NCBI GenBank assembly: GCA_016291185.1
Contig: JAEFAI010000006.1
Location: forward strand, 28,247-92,246
Origin: Bacteroidales bacterium
GTDB lineage: Bacteria > Bacteroidota > Bacteroidia > Bacteroidales > UBA932
DNA length: 64,000 nt
Direction of reading: 5' to 3'
Under the pieces are notes generated by a model. It did not search any database. It saw only the letters and a program-made list of their open reading frames with translations, and had not been told where the DNA came from. This document shows, one piece after another, positions 51,417-59,618 of the stretch (its first letter is position 1; each line of letters opens with the position of its first letter). Both the position numbers and the translations under genes were made by a program.

Positions 51417-51659
51417 TGGTACGCCCTGGGTGCCGTCTGGGCCAATATTTCCTGGGGCAGTTACTGGGCATGGGACCCCAAGGAGACCTGGGCGCTCATT
51501 ACGATGCTGGTATACGCTTTCACCTTGCACGGCGGCGCGCTGAAACCTTTCCGGAACCCCGGCTTCTTCCATGGCTATACAATTTTCGCCTTCGTCTGCG
51601 TCCTTGTCACCTACTTTGGCGTGAACCTCCTGCTGGGAGGCATGCACTCCTATATGTAG
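51417..51659 (+). pseudogene. C-terminal fragment of a CcsA/CcmF-type cytochrome c assembly protein
   Basis: The frame from 51417 reads WYALGAVWANISWGSYWAWD and continues with PKETWALITMLVYAFTLHGG and VLVTYFGVNLLLGGMHSYM, ending TAG at 51657. WGSYWAWDPKETWALI is the heme-handling signature of CcsA/ResC-type proteins. The frame is closed just upstream (TAA at 51414) and the hundreds of residues that should come before are missing, so this is a remnant. The preceding 51260-51413 contains no gene I recognise. Together with vapBC this marks the left border of an insertion or rearrangement. Confidence 0.85.
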
Positions 51660-51696
51660 CCGCCGGCCGCAGCCTCCAACCGGGCTCCGGACGGGA

Positions 51697-53205
51697 CTAA
51701 CGTGGGATGGTCTTCTTACGGAACACAGGCACTTCTTCTACAGGCAGGGCAGCCAGACATTCCTCGATGCCCTTGCCGCCAAGCGGGTCTATTCCCTGTT
51801 CAATCTGCCGGCATAGTTCCATGCTTATCCGGGCTGTCAGGCAAGCGTCGCCTTTTATCTCCCTTAGCACGAAAGTGCCGTCGGCATGCATTTCCAACGG
51901 CTCGCCGGCATAGCAGGGCACGCGGCAATACCGGCAATAGTCGTGCTGGCCGCAGGCGGGAAACGCCTGCTTCTGATCGGCCTGACGCATCTGCAGGCGC
52001 CGTGGACTCTTGATGGCTTCCTCCAGCGAGGTATGGCGCACATTGCCAAAGGTGATGGAGATATTGTCGCACCCGCCGACTATTCCACTGGGTGACACGG
52101 TGATTGTACTATTGGCAGCACAGGGGAACCCACGCCTGCGGCCAAACTCGTAGCCGCAGGCTTTTCCATCAGCTGGCACACGGCTTTCCCCAAGCGGATC
52201 TATCAAGAGGATACGCAGGGCTTCAGGGCGTGTCTGCAGGTGTTCAATCAAAGATACATCGCCGTCGGCACCAGGTATCAGTACACAAGAAATTTCATTC
52301 TCCGCACCCAGCCGACGGGCTATTTCGCGCACCCCGTAATACGTCCGGGTGTTCAGACGGAACACGGGTGTCTTGAGGTTCAGGGGCACAGGCCATTCTG
52401 CCAGCTCCCTCAGCACCTTCATCGACTGCTCCCACGAGCCGCGACGGCGTGTGATTCGATCGTGCAGCTCGGCATCGGTGCTATAGATGGAAACGCTTAA
52501 CTGTCGGAGCCCCATACGGGCGATGCGTCTTATCTTTTCGCCATTGTTGAGCGCGAGGGCGTTGGTGAACAGGTTCACAGCCAGATTGCGCTCGTGCATA
52601 TACTCAAGGATGTCCCAGCAGTGGGGATAGCTGAACGGATCGCCGCCCGTGACGGTCACCTCTGGTATTCCTAATGCTACGGCTTCATCGATGAGACGCT
52701 TGTAATCGGCCAGTTTGAGCATGTCAGGGCGCAGGCGGTGCTCCTCGTGCAGGTCGCTGCGGGCAGCGCCTTCGTTAAAGCAGTGCAGGCAACGTTCGCT
52801 ACAGGCATAGGTAAGTTCAAATTTCAGGGAAACCCGAAATTCCTCAGGTAAGGAATCCTTATAGTCGCCCACAGGCTCATAACCCTTTGCGACAATACAA
52901 GGTGGATTATCCTTTCGGTATTGCTGCCACTCCTCGTCAGTCCATACATGGTCGTGAATCAGTCCTATAGGCATCAGCGACGTTTGACAGAACGCGATGA
53001 CCTGTTCCTCTGTGGCGCCTGTCACTTTAGCGATATGCCCTGTGTTAACAGGACATTCTCTCTTCCCTTCCAGCATCTCATGGACCAGCAGGGCCGATAC
53101 CCCCTCAAATGTATAGCACGTGCCGTGAGCCGTATTGTACATCACTGCTCTCTGAGCCTGGCGGTTAAAGGCACCACAGGTGTATAGTGGCCGGATAAAG
53201 GTCAT
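51697..53205 (-). CDS. Radical SAM/SPASM enzyme with N-terminal PqqD-like domain
   Basis: A 502-residue cytosolic enzyme. Residues about 15-90 look like a PqqD-like RiPP-recognition winged helix (AVMYNTAHGTCYTFEGVSALL, then a helix and QTSLMPIGLI). The radical SAM core has CSERCLHC (C135, C139, C142) and the GGDPFSYP SAM loop. The C-terminus has seven clustered cysteines (C350, C362, C379, C418, C424, C427, C431) of a SPASM/twitch domain for auxiliary FeS clusters. This layout is that of peptide-modifying maturases. It overlaps the MATE gene by 4 bases (ATGA). Last gene of the cluster. Confidence 0.88.
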   Translation of the reverse strand: MTFIRPLYTCGAFNRQAQRAVMYNTAHGTCYTFEGVSALLVHEMLEGKRECPVNTGHIAKVTGATEEQVIAFCQTSLMPIGLIHDHVWTDEEWQQYRKDNPPCIVAKGYEPVGDYKDSLPEEFRVSLKFELTYACSERCLHCFNEGAARSDLHEEHRLRPDMLKLADYKRLIDEAVALGIPEVTVTGGDPFSYPHCWDILEYMHERNLAVNLFTNALALNNGEKIRRIARMGLRQLSVSIYSTDAELHDRITRRRGSWEQSMKVLRELAEWPVPLNLKTPVFRLNTRTYYGVREIARRLGAENEISCVLIPGADGDVSLIEHLQTRPEALRILLIDPLGESRVPADGKACGYEFGRRRGFPCAANSTITVSPSGIVGGCDNISITFGNVRHTSLEEAIKSPRRLQMRQADQKQAFPACGQHDYCRYCRVPCYAGEPLEMHADGTFVLREIKGDACLTARISMELCRQIEQGIDPLGGKGIEECLAALPVEEVPVFRKKTIPR

Positions 53206-54962
53206 TCCACGTTTCGGCTATAATTCAGATAGATGCAGTTGATACCGTTCATGTACTTGTGGTTGATATTCTTGCACAAGCGCGACAGTACGGCCCGTCG
53301 CAGGTTGTTCTCATCGAGATCCGTCAATTCCTCATCAGTAATTTTATAAATAGGATTACGGATAGGGCCTTTGCTCTTGACCACCACCGTGAACTCCTTT
53401 TCCTTGTCGATGATACGCACATCGAAGGTCTCGTTATCCTTAGAGGCTTCATGCGTCTCCACAACCTCATAGAGCAGTTCTTCCAGTGCCATATCCACAG
53501 CCAGCCCGTCGGGCAGTTCGCACGACTGCACAAAGGGTTGCACCTGGGCCAGGAACGCTTCGACTCCCTCGTTGGTATAAGGTACGGAGACCGTGAAGCC
53601 AGGGTTCGACGGTAATGTGTTCTCCAGTGTAGGCCATGCATAAAGCGGATTCTTGCGATGAACCACATACGCCATAGCCACCATCACCAGCAGCAGGAGC
53701 CAGGCAGTGACGGGCAGGATGTACCAGATAAGTTCGGGGGTATAAAGAGCCATAATAGCAATAATGCCGATGGTTCCCGCGTTGGTTACAATCTCTATCC
53801 ACCGGCAGAGCTTCTGATGTCCCTGCACGAAATAAAGCACGCTCAATGTCTCGGAAAGGGCATTGGGCAGGAAGGCGAGGCTCATCAGGCGGAACGGAAT
53901 ATAGCACTGTGCTATCAGGTTTTCGTCAGCTCCATAGATTCTTGCAATCAAGGAGGGGAAGAGGAATATCAGCAGGCTAACTGCCGTCATCACTAGTATT
54001 AACATGCGGAAGGTCCGTCTCGTGAGTAAGCGGAAACTGTCGTAGTCTTCTTCACCCAGCAAGATGCCGCCGATATTTGTGATGGCGGTATTCGAGCCTG
54101 ACAATGCCAACATACAGATGCCGTTGATCTGAAAATAGATGGTAAAGAAATACATGGCGTCGGCACCGAGTTTTCCGATAACCAGCGAGTTCATGGTGAA
54201 GGCTATGGCCGGAGATAACAAGGAAGATATCAGCATGGGGAGGCCGATGGAAAAGCATTCACGATACAGCTTGATGCTGCAGATCTTCTCCGGGCGCCTG
54301 AGACGGAATACTTTGCTGTTCTTGCGCATATAGCCCACCAATGAGGTGAAGGCGAGCAGGTTGCTCAGTCCCGATGCAAGCGATGCACCGGCCATGCCCA
54401 TGTCGAACACACCGCAGAACAGCAGGTCGAACCCGACATTGAGTATCTGTGAGATGACGATGCGTCGGGTGATGAGGCGCGGATTGCCGTTGGTGATGAC
54501 ATAGGAGATGGGCACACCGCAGACGGCTGCCACGAAGATAGCGAACATGTCGGCATGGATATAGGGCTTCAGCATGGGCAGCAACCGTTCATCGGTTGTT
54601 ATGAGGCCTGCCAACACGTTAAGGAAAGGCAATACGAGAGCGACTACTAACAGTGTGGAGAAGATGACATAGTACAGGTGGTTGTTGAACACCCGGTTCA
54701 CCTTGTCGTAGTTCTGGGCACCGATGCCTCTTGTGCTCAGGAAGCCGGCACCTGAACTCATCATGCCGATGATGATAAACATGCAACTTGAAAAGGGCTG
54801 CCAGATACGGACAACCGACAGAGCATCGGGCGACACCAGATGAGACACTACGATGGAGTCTATGAAACCACCCAATTGTCTCATCAGAGCCGACATGATG
54901 GTCGCCAGGAAGAACGAACCGAACATGTTCTTCAAGACATATTCATTCTGCTGCATCATCAT
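53202..54962 (-). CDS. MATE-family transporter fused to a degenerate HATPase-like domain
   Basis: A 586-residue inner-membrane protein. Residues about 1-440 are a MATE transporter with 12 helices (LMRQLGGFIDSIVVSHLVS, GNPRLITRRIVISQILNVGFD). Residues about 455-586 resemble an anti-sigma/serine-kinase HATPase domain (DMALEELLYEVVE, EFTVVVKSKGPIRNPI, LSRLCKNINHKYMNGIN), but the N-box Asn and the Asp of the DxGxG box are missing, so it may not bind ATP. It overlaps both neighbours (20 and 4 bases). As the only transporter within the cluster it may export the product. Confidence 0.85.
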   Translation of the reverse strand: MMMQQNEYVLKNMFGSFFLATIMSALMRQLGGFIDSIVVSHLVSPDALSVVRIWQPFSSCMFIIIGMMSSGAGFLSTRGIGAQNYDKVNRVFNNHLYYVIFSTLLVVALVLPFLNVLAGLITTDERLLPMLKPYIHADMFAIFVAAVCGVPISYVITNGNPRLITRRIVISQILNVGFDLLFCGVFDMGMAGASLASGLSNLLAFTSLVGYMRKNSKVFRLRRPEKICSIKLYRECFSIGLPMLISSLLSPAIAFTMNSLVIGKLGADAMYFFTIYFQINGICMLALSGSNTAITNIGGILLGEEDYDSFRLLTRRTFRMLILVMTAVSLLIFLFPSLIARIYGADENLIAQCYIPFRLMSLAFLPNALSETLSVLYFVQGHQKLCRWIEIVTNAGTIGIIAIMALYTPELIWYILPVTAWLLLLVMVAMAYVVHRKNPLYAWPTLENTLPSNPGFTVSVPYTNEGVEAFLAQVQPFVQSCELPDGLAVDMALEELLYEVVETHEASKDNETFDVRIIDKEKEFTVVVKSKGPIRNPIYKITDEELTDLDENNLRRAVLSRLCKNINHKYMNGINCIYLNYSRNVE

Positions 54963-56331
54963 CTTTCAATCTATAAACCGTCACGCCCATCATCGTGAAT
55001 TTATCTTTCATATAAGTGTAGGCATCCATGTTTGAGAGTCCTAATCCATCTTCGCTGGCATGATAGAAGTGCAGTCTGCCGTCTATCCATTTGGCTATCA
55101 GCAGGTGCTTGACCTCCACGCCTCTTGACCAGCTATGCTGATCACACACCACCGCCAGGATGTCGCCATCGTGAATCACGCCCAGCTCCGAATCCTGCGG
55201 CATGTCCAGCAGCTCACGGGGGATATAGGTAAAGCGCAAGCGCTGCTGCTGGCGAAGGGCGATGGCCTTGTAGTTTTCTTCGTCATCCATCTGAGGGCGG
55301 AACAGATGCTTGTTCCGGGTCATATAGTTTGGCTGCAGGTCCATCATCCCCGTAAATGGAAAGGAAGGCTCATCGGGACCGACACATTCCACAAAGCCCT
55401 CTTTGATGGCCGACTGCATGATCCAGGTGAAATAATGGTTGCGGGTGGCAAACGAGATGACGCCATCCTGATAGTGCATCCTCCGATAGTAGTCCTTCAG
55501 GTCATCCAGTGTGGTTCGCCCGTCTCTGTAACATAACGCCAGTGACAGCACATCCTCTATCACGGTGGTACAGTCCACATGGCTCAGGCTCACAATCAAG
55601 TGTTCTTCATCCAGGGGTTGTGTCAGGCTGGTAGGGATGCCGCCCTCCATCAGTTGGCGGAAGAAGTATTCGGTCTGCGGCATCGACCTGTCCACGTTTT
55701 CCATCGCACGCTGCAGAATCTGCTCGTTTTGCGCGTCAAACTGCTGCTCATTGCGTCGCAGGCGGCGGAGCAGCCTTTTCCGAAAGAACCATTTTGCCAA
55801 GTTGCTCAAGAACGTCCTCACGCAGAACACCAGCCACAGCGAGCGCAGCGCCGCCAGCTGTTCGCGCCAGAAGTAGGGGTTGGCTTTCACCTTCTCATAG
55901 TCGCTGATGTCAATGCCCCAGGCATCATAACCCAGCCACCCCGCAATGCGCACCGCACGGGCGATATGAAAGCTGCTGGTCAGGATGTAGAATCGGGTTT
56001 GCTGGAAATACAGTTCCATGTCCCATAACGAGCGAAACGTGTTATACCCACAGGTGTCCAGCACAAAGCGCTCTTCAGGAATATGGTATTCCTCTACCAG
56101 CGTGCGGTAGAGGACGGAAGTGTCGGAACGGCAACCGGAGATGTAGAACAGCCAGTCGGGATAGGCATCGGCCAGGATACTCACCAGCCTCACCCGCAGC
56201 TGCAGGATGGGCGACAGCGAGTTGTCCGGACGAAGTTTGGCGCCCAACACCAAGCATACCTTCACGCCATCAGGTACCTTCCTTCCCTTCAGTCCTTGCA
56301 GCCTGCCGTTATGTAGCTTAACACATCGCAT
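54943..56331 (-). CDS. DUF218-DUF1460 fusion protein
   Basis: A 462-residue protein. The N-terminal third is a DUF218 (SanA/YdcF/ElyC) domain: VCLVLGAKLRPDNSLSPILQ, FYISGCRSD, the YHM-RA equivalent TSSFHIARAVRIAGWLG. The C-terminal half is a DUF1460 domain of the NlpC/P60-like amidase class with LSHVDCTTVIEDVLSLA (candidate nucleophile C254; a later His near 299). A basic segment (KWFFRKRLLRRLRRNE) joins them. The start at 56331 overlaps the upstream gene by 14 bases. DUF1460 members cleave peptide or amide bonds, so it may process a peptide; a cell-wall role is the alternative. Confidence 0.78.
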   Translation of the reverse strand: MRCVKLHNGRLQGLKGRKVPDGVKVCLVLGAKLRPDNSLSPILQLRVRLVSILADAYPDWLFYISGCRSDTSVLYRTLVEEYHIPEERFVLDTCGYNTFRSLWDMELYFQQTRFYILTSSFHIARAVRIAGWLGYDAWGIDISDYEKVKANPYFWREQLAALRSLWLVFCVRTFLSNLAKWFFRKRLLRRLRRNEQQFDAQNEQILQRAMENVDRSMPQTEYFFRQLMEGGIPTSLTQPLDEEHLIVSLSHVDCTTVIEDVLSLALCYRDGRTTLDDLKDYYRRMHYQDGVISFATRNHYFTWIMQSAIKEGFVECVGPDEPSFPFTGMMDLQPNYMTRNKHLFRPQMDDEENYKAIALRQQQRLRFTYIPRELLDMPQDSELGVIHDGDILAVVCDQHSWSRGVEVKHLLIAKWIDGRLHFYHASEDGLGLSNMDAYTYMKDKFTMMGVTVYRLKDDDAAE

Positions 56332-56899
56332 GGGCCGATTCGTGCATTTTTTCTTCTGTTTGAAAAAGAAGAACGATCTGCTCTCTGACACTGGTGGCAA
56401 ACGCATCGCTGTTTTCCTGGATGTAGGCCTTCAGTTCTGGGATGTCCTTACACCGCAGATGGTGTATCACCATGAAATGCAGTCCACGCCCTTCGTAGTT
56501 ATGACCGGCACCGTCGAAAAAAGTTACCTTGCCGTCCATCACATCCTGATTGGCGCGTGCCCACAGGTGGAATATCCTGTCAATCGCATGAGACATGTCG
56601 TTGTCGTAATGGCAATAGCAAACCAGTTCGTCAGGATGCTCTTCCAGGTATTGGGTAATCACCGCCACAACCATGCGCCCCATGTCCTTGTCAGCCGCAC
56701 CGCCACGCTTCCCGGCGGCAAGCCTGAGTATAAAGTAGAGTACCCGATGGCCACCCATCTGGGCCACCTCAATAAAATGAAGCACATAAAGACGACCCGC
56801 GGCATTGTAAAACTCCACCGCTGAATCGCCTCTTTTCCTTAGCACCAGCTTGGATATGGTGTTAATCTTCGCTATTCCTTCTTCAGAAACAGTATTCAA
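56318..56899 (-). CDS. Hypothetical protein (DUF6169-like pattern)
   Basis: A 193-residue cytosolic protein with no signal peptide. Its pattern (a beta-strand pair at VEFYNAAGRLYVLHFIE, then AVITQYLEEHPDELVCYCHYDND, RIFHLWARAN, and HFMVIHHLRCKDIPELKAYI) resembles the small Bacteroidota DUF6169 family. No function is known. No ATG occurs near the N-terminus; the best start is a TTG at 56899, after an attenuator-like hairpin. It is the second gene in the cluster after the short peptide frame. Confidence 0.6.
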   Translation of the reverse strand: MNTVSEEGIAKINTISKLVLRKRGDSAVEFYNAAGRLYVLHFIEVAQMGGHRVLYFILRLAAGKRGGAADKDMGRMVVAVITQYLEEHPDELVCYCHYDNDMSHAIDRIFHLWARANQDVMDGKVTFFDGAGHNYEGRGLHFMVIHHLRCKDIPELKAYIQENSDAFATSVREQIVLLFQTEEKMHESAHAMC

Positions 56900-56911
56900 C
56901 TTTGTTATTAG

Positions 56912-56938
56912 GAGATAGGACTAATAAAGACCTATCTC
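56912..56938 (-). terminator. Attenuator-like hairpin between peptide gene and processing genes
   Basis: GAGATAGG and CCTATCTC (8 bp, 11-base loop) lie 10 bases after the peptide stop codon. There is no clear T-run, so it could stabilise or partly stop the peptide transcript. Such hairpins are common between precursor and modification genes in RiPP operons. Confidence 0.6.
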
Positions 56939-56948
56939 GTATTAACTC

Positions 56949-57095
56949 TTAATTAGACGTCGTGCAAAACGAAGTCCTATCCCTGTCATCTATGGTTTTA
57001 TATACATAATCGTCAAGGGTCAGAGCCTGAGCGGTAATGACACTTTCAGGAGATTTCCTAATTACAAACAGATCGTTTTCATTGTTAGTAGTCAT
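56949..57095 (-). CDS. Candidate precursor peptide, 48 residues
   Basis: A short frame from ATG 57095 to TAA 56949. The sequence starts MTTNNENDLFVIRKSPESV, goes on through ITAQALTLDDYVYKTIDD, and ends RDRTSFCTTSN. The layout is that of a RiPP precursor: an acidic leader with a hydrophobic patch (DLFVIRK), then a C-terminal core of Thr, Ser, Phe and a single Cys (C44). It has its own promoter (57145-57152), is followed by a hairpin, and heads a cluster with a PqqD-like-domain radical SAM enzyme. No homologue is known to me. It might instead be an unrelated small protein. Confidence 0.6.
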   Translation of the reverse strand: MTTNNENDLFVIRKSPESVITAQALTLDDYVYKTIDDRDRTSFCTTSN

Positions 57096-57144
57096 AGTGA
57101 TCAAATTTAATAATTTAAAAAATCTTTTTCTTTGCGGTTGCTGG

Positions 57145-57152
57145 CAAAAGTA
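57145..57152 (-). promoter_or_regulatory. -7 box (TACTTTTG on the minus strand) for the peptide cluster
   Basis: CAAAAGTA on the plus strand reads TACTTTTG on the minus strand, 49 bases before the peptide ATG. A TTTG about 20 bases upstream fits the -33 element. The leader is A/T-rich. Confidence 0.6.
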
Positions 57153-57191
57153 TAAAAATTATATTTATCTTCCAAATTTTCAACAAGAAAC

Positions 57192-58508
57192 TTACAGCGT
57201 CAGCTTCCCGCCGCGGTAGAACTCCACCAGGGCGGTCTGGTAGAGGCATTCGTAGGTGGCCTGGACAGAGTCGGACTGGGCCTTGACGAGGCGGGCCAGG
57301 GATTCGTTGAATTCCGTGATGGTGGCCTTGCCGTTCTCGTACTTGGCTTTGGTGAGGGTGAAGGCGTCTTCGGCCGCGGCTGCGGCATCCAGGGAGGCCT
57401 CGTAATTGGCCTGGGAGGCCACGGCCGCATTCCACGCCTGCTGAATCTCCTTATATAGAGTATGCTCTGCCCGGAGCAGCTGAAGCTCTTGCGTACGGTA
57501 CTGAAGCTTGGCGGTACGCACCTGGTTGCGCACGGAGAAGCGGGTGAAGATAGGGATGTTCAGGGACAGGCCCACGTACTCGCTGAAGTTGGAATTGAGC
57601 TGGCTCCAGAAGTTCTGCGTGGCAAAGCTGGTGTAGTAGTTGGTGCCCACGCCCCCGCGCAGGGAAAGGCTGGGATAATAGCCAGCCTTGGCAATCTGGA
57701 TTTGCTTCTGGGCTCCTTGCAGACGCAGTTTTTCGGCCTGGATGGCAGGGCGCACGCCCAGAGCTTCGGCATAAATCTCGTCCGGATGGGGAATCAGGGC
57801 CGATGCAAAGGCCACCTTGGGCCGCACCACCGAAAAGCCCTCCCAATAAGGGAACTCCAGCAGCTGCGACAAATCCAGAAGCGATGCACGGATGTTGTTC
57901 TCCGCCTGGATGAGGGTGACGCGACTCTGGGCCAGGGTGGCCTTCTGCTGGGACACTTCGGCGGTCGATGCACTACCGGTGTCGAAGAGGCCCTGGAGCC
58001 GGACCACCTGCAGGGAGTCGATGCTCATCTGCCGGGCGGCCACGTCGCGGATTTCATAATTGTAGAGAATCTGGACATAGGCCTTGGCCACCTGGACGCT
58101 GATGTCGTCGCGGGCTTTGGCCAGATCGGCCGTGGCGGCTTCCAGGTTCAGCCGGGCCAGTTGCATGCGGCGGGGCGTAGCCAGACCGTCAAACAGCGTC
58201 ATATTGGCGCCTATATTGAAACTGGTGGAAGCGGTGTTTCCTTTCTCATAAGTGTTGTTGCCACCGATACCGCGGCCGAAGCTGATGGTCTCGTCCACGG
58301 AACCGTTCACCGCAGGCAGCCAGGCCATGCGGGCGGTGTTGTCCTCCACCTTGCGAGTTTCCAGGGTAATGGCACTTCCAGCCACGGTGAGGTTGTTGTC
58401 CATGGCCCAGTCGATGCATTCCTGCAGGCTCCAGGGATGGGAGAGGTCCGGCAGGGAATCGGTGGGGGCCTGTGCAAAAAGCGCCAGGGCAATCAGGAGC
58501 GTTTTCAT
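57192..58508 (-). CDS. TolC-family outer-membrane efflux protein
   Basis: A 438-residue outer-membrane channel. It has a signal peptide (MKTLLIALALFAQAP) and two TolC-type helical-hairpin repeats with paired strands (SLQECIDWAMDNNLTV, ISFGRGIGGNN, IRDVAARQMSIDSLQVVRLQ, VGLSLNIPIFTRFSVRNQVRTAK). It forms the outer duct of a tripartite exporter with the adaptor 3 bases upstream. Last gene of the MacAB-TolC-type operon; no terminator is seen before the peptide promoter, so read-through is possible. Confidence 0.92.
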   Translation of the reverse strand: MKTLLIALALFAQAPTDSLPDLSHPWSLQECIDWAMDNNLTVAGSAITLETRKVEDNTARMAWLPAVNGSVDETISFGRGIGGNNTYEKGNTASTSFNIGANMTLFDGLATPRRMQLARLNLEAATADLAKARDDISVQVAKAYVQILYNYEIRDVAARQMSIDSLQVVRLQGLFDTGSASTAEVSQQKATLAQSRVTLIQAENNIRASLLDLSQLLEFPYWEGFSVVRPKVAFASALIPHPDEIYAEALGVRPAIQAEKLRLQGAQKQIQIAKAGYYPSLSLRGGVGTNYYTSFATQNFWSQLNSNFSEYVGLSLNIPIFTRFSVRNQVRTAKLQYRTQELQLLRAEHTLYKEIQQAWNAAVASQANYEASLDAAAAAEDAFTLTKAKYENGKATITEFNESLARLVKAQSDSVQATYECLYQTALVEFYRGGKLTL

Positions 58509-58511
58509 GGC

Positions 58512-59603
58512 TTACTTGCTGTTAATGATTTGCGGGCCGCGCACCTTGTCGGTGGCCTGGAGTCCCTCCTTGATCTCTATGGTAACGCCGTCGGAAAGGC
58601 CGGCGACCACAGGGCGTTTCTCATAGCCGGCGGTGCCCATCACGTACACGAAGGTTTGCTCCCCCTCGAACTGGATGGCGCTTTCCGGCAGGGTAATCAC
58701 GTCGTGCACTTCCTGCAGCACAATCTCGGCATTGGCGCTGTAGCCGCTGCGGATGACCACATCCGAGGGGACCTTCACGGAAGCCTTGATTTCGAACAGG
58801 TTGGTGCCGCCGGACTCGGTGGCCTTGGGGGAGATGTACTCCAGCGCGGCGTCGAAGGAAAGGTCCTGAAGGGCACCCACGGTAATGCGTACGGGCAGGC
58901 CCACGTGCAGGCGGCCCACCTCCGTCTCGTCAATGTTGCCGTCGAAGATGAGGTCGTCCATGTTGGCCACGGTGGCGATGGTGGTACCGTCGTTGAAGGT
59001 GTTGGACATGGTGACGCTGTTACCCACTTTCACCGGGATGTCCAGGATGAGACCCGATATGGTGGAGCGCACCAGGGTGGTGCTCCCGCTCTTGTTGGAG
59101 GAGGACACGCCGTCGCGCACGATCTCCAGGGTCTCCTGGGCGATGGAACGTTCTTCCTTGGCCTGCTCCAGCGCCTGGCTCACCTTTTCGAATTCCTCGG
59201 CGCTCACCAGGTTCTTGTCGAACAGCTCCTTTTCACGCTTGTAGTTGGTCTGGTCCTGGGTGAGGTTCACTTCGGCCAGGCGCAGGCGGCTCTGGGCCGA
59301 TGACAGCTGGCTCATGTCCGGAATCACCTTGAGCTTGGCGATGACCTCGTTCTGCTGCACGGTCTCACCGGCCTTTTTGTACAGCTCGGCCACGATTCCG
59401 TTGATCTGCGGCTTCACGTTCACTTCGTCCCGGGGCTGGATTTTGCCCGTGACCACGGTGCTTTTGGAAATATCGCCCTTTTCCGGCATCACTTCCTGAT
59501 ACTGGATTTCCTTGGGCTTGGACCGCTGGAACAGGTAGGCAAAGGTGCCGATGAAAAGGGCGGCAACCAGAACGACCATCAAAATTTTACCAAACTTTTT
59601 CAT
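58512..59603 (-). CDS. MacA/HlyD-type periplasmic adaptor protein
   Basis: A 363-residue membrane-fusion protein. It has an N-terminal membrane helix (ILMVVLVAALFIGTFAYLF), a lipoyl domain (GKIQPRDEVNVKPQINGIVAELYKKAGETV), a helical hairpin (SSAQSRLRLAEVNLTQDQTN, FEKVSQALEQAKEERSIAQ), and beta-barrel and membrane-proximal domains. It bridges the inner-membrane ABC permeases and TolC. Short spacing to both neighbours. Confidence 0.92.
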   Translation of the reverse strand: MKKFGKILMVVLVAALFIGTFAYLFQRSKPKEIQYQEVMPEKGDISKSTVVTGKIQPRDEVNVKPQINGIVAELYKKAGETVQQNEVIAKLKVIPDMSQLSSAQSRLRLAEVNLTQDQTNYKREKELFDKNLVSAEEFEKVSQALEQAKEERSIAQETLEIVRDGVSSSNKSGSTTLVRSTISGLILDIPVKVGNSVTMSNTFNDGTTIATVANMDDLIFDGNIDETEVGRLHVGLPVRITVGALQDLSFDAALEYISPKATESGGTNLFEIKASVKVPSDVVIRSGYSANAEIVLQEVHDVITLPESAIQFEGEQTFVYVMGTAGYEKRPVVAGLSDGVTIEIKEGLQATDKVRGPQIINSK

Positions 59604-59618
59604 ATCTGTAACTGTTTT

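Noticed and set aside
57037..57219. A 60-codon plus-strand frame across the peptide promoter
   Set aside because: It is antisense to the peptide leader and promoter and has no start signal. The minus-strand peptide frame has better support.
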